Source: Heliopora coerulea
Taxonomy: Eukaryota; Cnidaria; Anthozoa; Scleralcyonacea; Helioporidae
NCBI GenBank assembly: GCA_030142905.1
Contig: JASJOG010000018.1
Span: 558,001-622,000 of the forward strand
Direction: 5' to 3'
DNA: 64,000 bases
Position 1 is the stretch's first letter, and every line of letters starts with the position of its first letter. Positions 49,401 to 53,909 of the stretch are shown here, in pieces. The translations under genes were made by a program, and so were the position numbers. The notes beneath the pieces are model-generated. The model did no database searches. It was given only the letters and a program-made list of their open reading frames with translations, and was not told where the DNA came from.

Positions 49401-50401
49401 GTAGAAGTAAACAACAAAAAGGCGAAGATATATTTGGCTGGAAAACTGGTGAGAGAGGTTACACCTCACTACCCGGCTAAAGGACAAGGAGGAGTTTTAG
49501 TAGCAAACGGATACAAGAACGTAGCGTATTTTAGAAATTTCGATATCACTCATTATGAGGACGAGTATCTAGTGACGTCGTGTGTTGTGAAAACCAGCGG
49601 TATCTCTGGAAATCTTTTTGTGTTAGATGCCAACCATGGGAAATGGCCTACGGACGGATTCTGCTCTGCCTTAAACGACAAAGTAACATTAAACAGTAAA
49701 CAATACGCCGTATCGGCAGAATTATTCAACAAGATTGGTTGGAGTGGTATCAATTCTGGGCACCTTGGTCTCCTTTACAACGCGATAGACGAGAAGAATT
49801 ACGACTTCGTGTACTTCAGGTATTATAAATGATGTGTTGTTTTCAGTGTACAATTTTATTTCGTACAGTACAAAAGGAGATTTGCTGATAAAACTTGGAA
49901 AGTGAAAGTGAAAAATTCTAAAAATGAAAAATGCAAAATGAATTATTCATGTTTTTTTCACGATTGATAAAATCTCTTTATGCATCTAAAAAATAAATTA
50001 TAGTGCAGAAAGCGCAATCCGTGTCACTCAATGATTTGACCATCTCATCGACGATCAGATGGTAAATAAGGTTAATCTGCCACATTTACCCCTAAAAAAT
50101 CCGGTCTAACATTTTTAGGCCCCACACTTCAACGCAATGCTTCCAGACTGGTTACACGTTAAATGGTGTTCCAACATTCAAAGGTGGAATATCGTCTGCC
50201 TGTCCTGGTCAGAGTGCTCCTAGAGGTGGTCAGTGGTTTGACGTACGTGTAGAAGTAAACAACAAAAAGGCGAAGATATATTTGGCTGGAAAACTGGTGA
50301 GAGAGGTTACTCCACATTACCCGGCTAAAGGACGAGGAGGAGTTTTAGTAGCAAACGGATACAAGAACGTTGCGTATTTCAGACTGTTTAAAGTTTACTA
50401 G
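15785..50401 (+). CDS. Secreted protein of 16 tandem ConA/LamG-like domains (18 exons)
   Basis: Full gene model read from splice sites and phase: 61 + 268 + 15 x 549 + 283 nt = 8847 nt, or 2948 codons plus TAG. Exon 1 is a signal peptide; the rest is 16 copies of a domain of about 183 residues. Each domain has four cysteines and jelly-roll-type motifs: GW.G.NSGHLGL.YNA.D, NYDFVYFR, QWFDVRVEVN, KIYLAGKLV, GGVLVANGYKNVAYFR. These fit a concanavalin A-like/laminin-G-like beta-sandwich, as in lectins, adhesion proteins and matrix proteins. No transmembrane segment or other domain is seen, so an extracellular matrix, mucus or carbohydrate-binding role is an inference only. All donors read CAG|GTA except the first. 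Exon 4 has an in-frame TAG, so the full product needs exon 4 to be skipped, or the base is an assembly error. The gene family name is unknown to me. Confidence 0.8.
16985..17044 (+). repeat. Decayed tRNA-like stretch
   Basis: AGCCCAGTTGGCAGAGC resembles a tRNA A box and D arm. The B-box region GGGCCTGATTTCC is corrupted. It is probably a SINE relic and not a tRNA gene. Confidence 0.35.
17141..17196. repeat. Hairpin inverted repeat
   Basis: 26-bp arms (17141-17166 and 17171-17196) with 24 matches and a 4-base loop TTGG. Confidence 0.85.
17869..17932. repeat. Inverted repeat with two CRE-like TGACGTCA sites
   Basis: Arms of about 18 bp (TTTGACGTCATAGACTCA and its complement) enclose about 27 bp. 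Each arm contains the palindromic TGACGTCA, the consensus CREB/ATF site. The arms could be the ends of a small mobile element instead. Confidence 0.7.
18916..19183 (+). CDS. Exon 2: front half of domain 1
   Basis: Phase 1 in, phase 2 out. It encodes a divergent front half-domain with VLDANHGSWPTSGFC, YVVTAQLFN, GWNGVNSGHLG and NYDFVYFR. It aligns with the second half of every later internal exon but differs at many sites, so it has escaped the homogenisation of the array. The cysteines of TSTSC and GFC match the two front-half cysteines of the other domains. Confidence 0.85.
19603..19790 (-). pseudogene. LINE ORF2 C-terminal fragment
   Basis: The minus-strand frame contains LLWTPDVCRRVGRPN, then LKKVLEND, ELRMAMLDR and WRK. 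This is the 'GRP..TW......DR..WR' tail found at the C-terminus of many LINE reverse-transcriptase proteins. Only the last 60 or so codons survive, as in a 5'-truncated insertion. Confidence 0.6.
20004..20032. repeat. (AT)n microsatellite
   Basis: Uninterrupted TA dinucleotides. Confidence 0.9.
20498..20596. repeat. Foldback with perfect 21-bp core arms
   Basis: Core arms 20523-20543 and 20546-20566 are perfectly complementary around TT. Complementarity continues imperfectly outwards (CATGGTTGG near 20503 against CCAACCATG near 20582). It is likely a small inverted-repeat element. Confidence 0.75.
21922..22470 (+). CDS. Exon 3: back half of domain 1, front half of domain 2
   Basis: First 549-nt internal exon, with acceptor TTTTTAG and donor CAG|GTATTT. 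Cysteines fall at exon residues 7, 28, 104 and 131; the domain join is near residue 98. Variant set: SHYP, PANGFC, NDKKILN, GLIYN. Exon 12 shares PANGFC, NDKKILN and GLIYN with it (but has PHYP), and both are followed by the 911-bp type of intron. Confidence 0.9.
22471..23381 (+). other. Intron 3 (911 bp, empty-site paralogue of intron 12)
   Basis: It contains the intact sequence GAACTCTAACTCTTTACA where intron 12 carries the LTR element. It serves as the reference for the pre-insertion state. Confidence 0.85.
23382..23930 (+). CDS. Exon 4: internal repeat exon with in-frame TAG
   Basis: Splice sites and 549-nt length are intact, but residue 148 is TAG (23824-23826) where all other internal copies have a serine TCG or TCA. 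Inclusion would end the protein after 440 residues, with two complete domains and part of a third. Skipping keeps the frame because the exon is symmetric. It also has THYP where other copies have SHYP or PHYP. Confidence 0.8.
23931..24663 (+). other. Intron 4 (733 bp)
   Basis: Almost the same sequence as intron 7, 3916 bp further on. It is part of a recent tandem duplication. Confidence 0.8.
24664..25212 (+). CDS. Exon 5: internal repeat exon
   Basis: Variant set PHYP, PTDGFC, KVTLN, GLLYN. The acceptor is followed by A rather than G, which still gives arginine (AGA). The donor is CAG|GTATTATAA and a 299-bp intron follows. Confidence 0.9.
25512..26060 (+). CDS. Exon 6: internal repeat exon
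   Basis: Variant set HTSTQC, SHYP, PANGFC, KVTLN, GLIYN. The back 132 codons encode the same protein as exon 9. It begins after a 299-bp intron and precedes a 1237-bp intron. Confidence 0.9.
26061..27297 (+). other. Intron 6 (1237 bp) with embedded repeat
   Basis: It includes a stretch starting CAGGCGCGTAGCCAGG near 26186, which looks like the end of a hAT-type small element. The same stretch recurs in introns 9 and 11 as part of the array duplication. Confidence 0.5.
27298..27846 (+). CDS. Exon 7: internal repeat exon
   Basis: Variant set PHYP, PTDGFC, KVTLN, GLIYN. It occupies the position of exon 4 in the duplicated module (offset 3916 bp) but has no stop codon. Confidence 0.9.
28580..29128 (+). 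CDS. Exon 8: internal repeat exon
   Basis: Duplicate of exon 5, with one visible amino-acid change (YFRSFD in place of YFRNFD). Variant set PHYP, PTDGFC, KVTLN, GLLYN. A 299-bp intron follows. Confidence 0.9.
29428..29976 (+). CDS. Exon 9: internal repeat exon
   Basis: Duplicate of exon 6 with no amino-acid difference found in the compared part. The following intron (1240 bp) has the same embedded repeat as intron 6. Confidence 0.9.
31217..31765 (+). CDS. Exon 10: internal repeat exon
   Basis: Variant set PHYP, PTDGFC, KVTLN, GLLYN. It encodes the same protein as exon 5 but has GACGTACGTG, where the neighbouring copies have GACGTTCGTG (synonymous). A 299-bp intron follows. Confidence 0.9.
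32065..32613 (+). CDS. Exon 11: internal repeat exon
   Basis: A mosaic: HTSTQC and SHYP like exons 6 and 9, but PTDGFC where those have PANGFC. GLIYN at the end. Confidence 0.9.
33851..34399 (+). CDS. Exon 12: internal repeat exon before the LTR insertion
   Basis: PHYP in the front part, then PANGFC, NDKKILN and GLIYN as in exon 3. The next intron is enlarged to 5203 bp by the retrotransposon. Confidence 0.9.
34713..34793 (-). repeat. 3' LTR (81 bp)
   Basis: Begins TGTAG and ends CTACA. It differs from the other LTR at one base (GCTTACAAC against GCTTATAAC). Confidence 0.93.
34794..34807 (-). promoter_or_regulatory. Polypurine tract
   Basis: On the minus strand AAGAGGGGAGGAA directly precedes the 3' LTR. 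This is the expected priming site for plus-strand DNA. Confidence 0.8.
35245..36882 (-). pseudogene. Retrotransposon pol: RNase H and integrase
   Basis: An open stretch of 545 codons in the same frame as the upstream reverse transcriptase, separated only by a TGA at 36919-36921. It opens with the connection segment (LKSFLGMINYY). RNase H follows, with ACDASPYGLGAVLSH, an SRSL..PE.NYAQLDKE block and TDHKPL. Next is the integrase zinc motif (HETHPG, then CIVCQ) and the catalytic core: D in IHVDYAGPF, D in LVSDNGSCF, E in ASNGLAERAV. The expected DDE residues are all present. After the TAA at 35245 the C-terminal integrase module continues in two different frames, suggesting compensating indels. 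Confidence 0.88.
36919..37938 (-). pseudogene. Retrotransposon pol: protease end and reverse transcriptase
   Basis: The frame starts just after the protease active site (TVISEQTF) and includes LLGRNWL at the protease end. The reverse transcriptase follows, with LQRLEEEGTIEKV, EWAAPIVPIVK, ICGDYKVTVNAV, YPIPKAEDLF, FTKLDLKQAYQQL, LFQYNRLPYGISSAPGIFQ and then VRVDDILVSG. Ty3/gypsy enzymes normally have an aromatic residue two before the DD pair; here it is arginine, which probably weakens or abolishes activity. It ends at a TGA that sits at a likely former CGA codon. Confidence 0.88.
37935..38171 (-). pseudogene. Retrotransposon protease start, frameshifted
   Basis: The frame contains the downstream part of the nucleocapsid (RKCKAKRR) and then the protease lead-in VTLQLNGQDVAMEVDTG. 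Right after the catalytic DTG the frame shifts. The following residues of the active-site loop continue in the next frame (the 36919-37938 frame). The shift lies in a run of Gs near 37948, so a one-base loss or a sequencing error in a homopolymer are both possible. Confidence 0.8.
38204..38881 (-). pseudogene. Retrotransposon gag
   Basis: 225 codons from an ATG about 24 nt past the primer site. The capsid region shows the gypsy-type retrotransposon gag pattern (RRLLSE, YVAELRQLTEHC, MLRDRLVCGI). A Q-rich spacer and the first zinc-knuckle half CFRCGGKH follow. The frame shifts inside this knuckle near 38236. The second knuckle (CFYCHKKGH) is in the next frame. Host-type cytoplasmic particle formation is the family role; this copy is probably unable to make a joined gag-pol. 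Confidence 0.82.
38905..38917 (-). promoter_or_regulatory. Primer-binding site (tRNA-Ser GCT)
   Basis: One base after the 5' LTR the minus strand reads TGGCGACGAGGAT. This complements the 3' end of animal tRNA-Ser(GCT), including CCA, over 13 bases. Confidence 0.75.
38919..38999 (-). repeat. 5' LTR (81 bp)
   Basis: 80 of 81 bases match the other LTR, with the same TG...CA ends. Confidence 0.93.
39603..40151 (+). CDS. Exon 13: internal repeat exon
   Basis: PHYP, PTDGFC, NDKKILN and a private change, AIDDKNYD in place of AIDEKNYD. Donor CAG|GTATTG. The intron after it no longer resembles the upstream array introns. Confidence 0.9.
40152..41081 (+). other. Intron 13 (930 bp)
   Basis: Unique relative to the other array introns. 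No motif was recognised. Confidence 0.6.
41082..41630 (+). CDS. Exon 14: most divergent internal repeat exon
   Basis: Private changes DANRGKWPMDGFC and GWKGENSGH lie in the front half-domain, next to otherwise standard PHYP and NDKKILN. Length, phases and cysteines are conserved. Confidence 0.9.
41631..43250 (+). other. Intron 14 (1620 bp)
   Basis: Contains a 263-bp hAT-like element (42428-42690). Otherwise nothing was recognised. Confidence 0.6.
42428..42690. mobile_element. hAT-like MITE
   Basis: The left end CAGTGGCGTAACTCGG and the right end (about 42675-42690) share the inverted TGGCGTAACT motif. The 8-bp flanks GCGAGAAG (42420-42427) and TCGAGAAG (42691-42698) match at seven positions, as expected for a hAT target duplication. 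The 127-codon frame crossing it is not a gene. Confidence 0.65.
43251..43799 (+). CDS. Exon 15: internal repeat exon
   Basis: Carries QNGYTLNG, PARGQGG and NFGITHY, where other copies have QTG, PAKGQGG and NFDITHY. PTDGFC, KVTLN and GLLYN follow. The donor is CAG|GTATCG, the only one of this form. Confidence 0.9.
44958..46075 (+). pseudogene. Decayed Crypton/DUF3504-like tyrosine recombinase
   Basis: The 44958-45224 frame has the N-terminal pattern ENTKHKTKYDK, like the 'NTKR.TK' start of DUF3504-type proteins. At 45646-45936 come CPLKYCKMF, FYFTNKHQQ, SPLGKNEVGKL and NNSVRRTCISKLLDSDVP. After a frameshift near 45925, VSGYQNVKSPKIYTN continues to about 46075. This is the order of the tyrosine recombinase catalytic domain in Crypton-derived proteins. 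The HxxR histidine is Asn and the 'SGHKN' histidine is Tyr, so two catalytic positions are lost; the tyrosine of KIY remains. No single open frame or exon structure joins the parts. Confidence 0.55.
46429..46486. repeat. (AT)n microsatellite
   Basis: TA dinucleotides with one GTA interruption. Confidence 0.92.
46572..46610. repeat. GC-rich hairpin
   Basis: CCTCGCACCGCGC and GCGCGGTGGGCGAGG are nearly complementary around a TTC loop. It stands out in AT-rich sequence and is probably the end of a small inverted-repeat element. Confidence 0.6.
46970..47223. mobile_element. Foldback with tRNA-Tyr-like arms
   Basis: 46987-47057 on the minus strand is tRNA-like: a seven-base 5' acceptor strand GGGCTCG, D arm AGCTCAACAGGTAGAGC, GTA at the anticodon position, and GTTCAAATCC. 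The plus-strand stretch 47168-47223 repeats its 3' half in the opposite direction (GGTGCGAGTTCAAATCCCGC). The D arm and anticodon region resemble animal tRNA-Tyr, but the T stem is mismatched. I read it as an inverted pair of tRNA-derived modules and not as a working tRNA gene. Confidence 0.55.
47306..47741. mobile_element. Nested inverted-repeat element
   Basis: Outer 27-bp ends (47307-47334 and 47713-47740; ACACGATCTCTTATCCGAAA is shared) enclose a second inverted pair of about 45-bp arms (47470-47516 and 47563-47608; ACTTCCGCTGTGCT and its complement). No transposase. This may be two insertions or one compound foldback. Confidence 0.65.
48424..48972 (+). CDS. Exon 16: internal repeat exon
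   Basis: Carries VNNKKAK where earlier exons have VNEKKAK, and GWSGINSGH. SHYP, PTDGFC, KVTLN, GLLYN. A 298-bp intron follows. Confidence 0.9.
49271..49819 (+). CDS. Exon 17: last full-length repeat exon
   Basis: Shares VNNKKAK and GWSGINSGH with exon 16 but has PHYP. The 3' neighbourhood (donor CAG|GTATTATAA and the 299-bp intron) matches exons 5, 8 and 10. Confidence 0.9.
50119..50401 (+). CDS. Exon 18: terminal half-domain exon with stop
   Basis: Back half of domain 16 only, with VNNKKAK, SAPRGGQ and PAKGRGG. It departs from the repeat after NVAYFR and ends LFKVY, then TAG (50399-50401). Because it closes the domain opened by exon 17, the array contains a whole number of domains. Confidence 0.88.
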
Positions 50402-50853
50402 CCTTAAATATGGTGAGGCGATTTGTGTAATGATTGTAGGTTTAGTTTTGCATGTGAAGATGACGGATGGTTTCGGTTAATTTGTTGAAATTTATTGAGT
50501 GCTACAGTTGATTGAATTGACATTTCTGTTACTTTTTTTTCCTGATAACAAGCCTACGCAAGAATTTTTAAAGATATTTTTAGTGCTGACGAACTATCCT
50601 AATTTTTTTCATTTTTGTTTTTTTTAATGAAAACTCGTTCATGTGTTGTCTTAAGTGCGTACATTGTTTTGTTTTTTTATTCCATACAAGATACAAAATG
50701 TCTAGTTGTATGTAGTTTATATCATAATGGACAGAATTATGATTCCAGTTGTCGATGGATTTATCGCATAGATGAATGAATGAGCATATTTTGGTCCTTT
50801 ATAGGTACATGTAATTTATAAAATGAAACCATTTTACACCCGAAATGAGGTAG

Positions 50854-50859
50854 AATAAA
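50854..50859 (+). terminator. Putative polyadenylation signal
   Basis: AATAAA about 450 nt after the stop codon, in AT-rich sequence. Earlier weaker signals cannot be excluded. Confidence 0.45.
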
Positions 50860-50869
50860 AAATCATTTA

Positions 50870-52942
50870 AATGAGCATATTAAATTTATTCATGGTTTAC
50901 GGTATGACAAAATAACATGTTTTTGGGGAGTACTGACGTGGCCAAACACAAAAGCACATGTTAAAACAAAACAATTTCCTGCGATTTGCGAGCAAATTTC
51001 ATGGCGAATTAAGCTGAGAATGGAATTTCAGCCCACTCTGCCATGCTGAAGAGTTAGCTTTTCCTTGCGGTTGCGAAGAAACCCATTAAAAATTCGCTTG
51101 CGATTTCATACCAAAAATTTTAGCCCAGACTGAAATCTCAACCCGGTTAGAGCTAAGCGGGTAGAGTTTTAAACCTGGCCAATGGACGGGAAAAATACGT
51201 GCGTTAAACTGAAAAACTTCAACCTGAAATCAAAAATTCATTGACACTTGGAAACTATGCAACGTTTTAAAACAACTGATTCCTGAACTAAATTTTGTTG
51301 TAATTTCACTTTCCATTTTAGTTTCAGTTCCGTACATTTCTCACATAATCGGTAATTTTTTTATCGGTCTTAAAAAACCAGAAACTAAATCTAATTTTCT
51401 TATGTTATAGCCACTGGCTAAAAATACTTCTATTTACAACTAGCCTTACGCTGCTGGTGAGCAGAAATTTGAGACAATTTTGCTCCTGCATGTTTGAAAT
51501 CACACTACAATAACCATAAAAGTAGGGTAAGTTAAAGTAGATAAAATAAACAAAAATACAATGCATTGTTTAATAAAAAAAAAAAAAAAATGCCAATTAA
51601 AACAAGTACAAACTTGGTGGAAAAATTTTTTGTGTAGCTGTGACAGCTGTCGTTCCTCAGCCTCGTCATAGCCGCTCTGCGCATATCAAAGTTAACAAGG
51701 GAAGGCATGTATACTCTTACAATGAGATAGTCATTCATTTAGCCATATTACCATGACCATGATTCGAGCCAGATGTGATACAATTGAACGTGGATTTATT
51801 ACTGGTGTTCCACTGATGTAATAAGCTCTGGAACCATGTATATCAGTATATAACGAAAGAAGATTGAATGTGAAATATACCTTTGATCGGCGGTTATCAG
51901 ACGTAACCGGGCGAGTATTTCATGTAATGAAAACACCAGTGCCGAAGTTATTTTATATAGCATACTCATATAGAGTGGATGGACAGATACCCACTTTTTT
52001 ACAGCTAGCCTCTTCGCAATTACAACTAGCTTTTCAGCCAAAACTAGCTCGTTTTCTTTAGCCAGTGTTTATAGCCATACCTAGATGTTGGGAAATGTTC
52101 CATTTTTGGAAGTATTCATCGAGACCATTCATTCATTTTTAAGTCATATGTGTCTTTATGTGTCTTTATGTTGCGTTTTTATTGTTGCAGTTGAAACAAT
52201 GGTGTTCTGACGTTGTTGACCAAGTCCTATATTAGGGAGATAAAACGTTCTTACTTCAGTTATCGACTCGACATCATGTCCATGCTTGAGAGATGATATA
52301 TAAGCTTCATTGTGAGACCGAAGATTATGCATGTGGGAGACTTGGATCATATATTCATAAATGATTGTTGTCCAGTGCCACAGACCACACAGAGTATACT
52401 GCTCGACCAATCGACGGCAGCTTTTTAGCTTACCTTTAATATAATGGAAAATTAAACTTAAAGTAGTGAGAATTTTTTTTCCCTCGCCTACAGGACCTAA
52501 AGTTTAACTGGAGCAGCCGTACTATAAAAAACTAAACTAGTCTGTCTTAAGAGAGATAGCTCTGCGGAATGGTCGTAGGAATAAACTTCAAAAAGAAGGA
52601 CGATATTTCATAGTTTCCAGGGGAGGACGTCTTGCGGAAGGTTTCTGTGCAGTTGATTATTAGGGAACTTAATCAAGGACGTTGTTCGAGGCGACGGCTA
52701 GCGTGTGTAACCGAGTGGGGTTGAGAAGAGTACGGCGTTGTTCCTGTCAAAATACGAAAGCTAAGCGAGGTAAGACAACGAACGGCAACGTCTATTTTAG
52801 AAATATTTGTTTTGTTCTGATCATGTCATGCATCGTTTTCGATAGATGAATAATTAAGGTCTTCTTTTGGTTATGAATTTATCGACTAAGTAGTCAGGGA
52901 AGTTGAATTGCAAATTTCATCACCAGAACTTGAATTGCCTCT
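50870..52942. other. Intergenic, nothing recognised
   Basis: AT-rich with poly-A/T runs (for example 51577-51590). Stretches near 51030-51180 with 'TTTCAGCCC'/'TTTTAGCCC' words may be a decayed relative of the element at 52944-53207. Confidence 0.45.
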
Positions 52943-52943
52943 T

Positions 52944-53207
52944 TAGGGGCTGATTACACGGAAAAATTTCAGCCCGGATTGAAAAAAGCCCCGATTACAT
53001 GAGACATTTAAGCCGGGGCTGAAAATGAAGTCGGAACTGAACCCAGGCTGGAATTTTTCGGCAGCCTTTGCTGTTTTGGTAATTTACATCTTCTCACATG
53101 CTTAAATCTTCTTTCCATCCCTTGAGGCTGATATTTTTTCGTGCGATTACATGGAATTTTTCAGCCCTGTCAACCTCGCTGAAATTCTCTATGTAATCAG
53201 CCCCTTA
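52944..53207. mobile_element. MITE with GGGGCTGATTACA ends
   Basis: Left TAGGGGCTGATTACA and right TGTAATCAGCCCCTTA are complementary over 14 bases. Inside, 'TTTCAGCC' words recur in both directions. No coding sequence. Confidence 0.7.
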
Positions 53208-53743
53208 ATATGGCTTAAATGCAAATTTTGAATAATTCGCTTTTCGAAAAGTAACCGACAACATAAGAAAACGATAAAAGAAGAGCCCAGTCGAACCTAG
53301 CTTATCATCTTGCCCATTGCAGTTGTTCGATAAAGTTTACGGCTGAATGTTTCGAATTTAACAAACATTTTGGTTTAGTCCTTCTTCAGGAGAGTAAGAA
53401 TCAAAAGGGCTAAATATAAGGTATAATCATGATTATTGAACTATTCAAGACATGAACTCTGGAGCCTGCAAGATAAACTTTTACTCAGGTTCTAGAAACG
53501 AAGTAATAAACCCTCTTTTGACTTAGGTGCCGAACCACGACGCCGCGACCGTGGAGCAAGAAATACCACGTCATTCGGAAGAAAAAGTGATATCCGGTCC
53601 CTTACGCCATCACAAAAATCGGCATTGCTTAAGTGCCCTATTGGTTGTTTGGAATTAAGTGCAGATCGCGATATAGACGAATTGAGGACTCGGTTATTGT
53701 GTATGGCTGTCATTGCCATATCTATTTCTGCATGTGATCATTG

Positions 53744-53909
53744 AAACCCCGCTTACACTGTTAACATTTTGGGCAGGGCACGGCTAAACTTTTCGCACGA
53801 TTGCCGGTATTTTTGGGCACGTTACGGATGATTTTCACAGCGTAAACAGTGCGGATTTCTTAAAATTTAGCCGTGCCCTGCCCAAAATGTTACAGTGTAA
53901 ACGGGGTTT
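53744..53909. mobile_element. Foldback MITE with 44-bp arms
   Basis: Arms 53744-53788 and 53866-53909 match with one substitution and one indel (shared ATTTTGGGCAGGGCACGGCT). The middle is 77 bp and unrelated to any gene. Confidence 0.8.

Noticed and set aside
22204..49753. Recurrent antisense 66-codon frames (MIPFQPILLNN...)
   Set aside because: They recur only because the sense exon recurs; they are the shadow of the exon on the opposite strand.
21922..50401. CRISPR-like or satellite array
   Set aside because: The repeat unit is a coding exon with conserved splice sites and phase, and the introns vary in length. It is not a spacer array or non-coding satellite.
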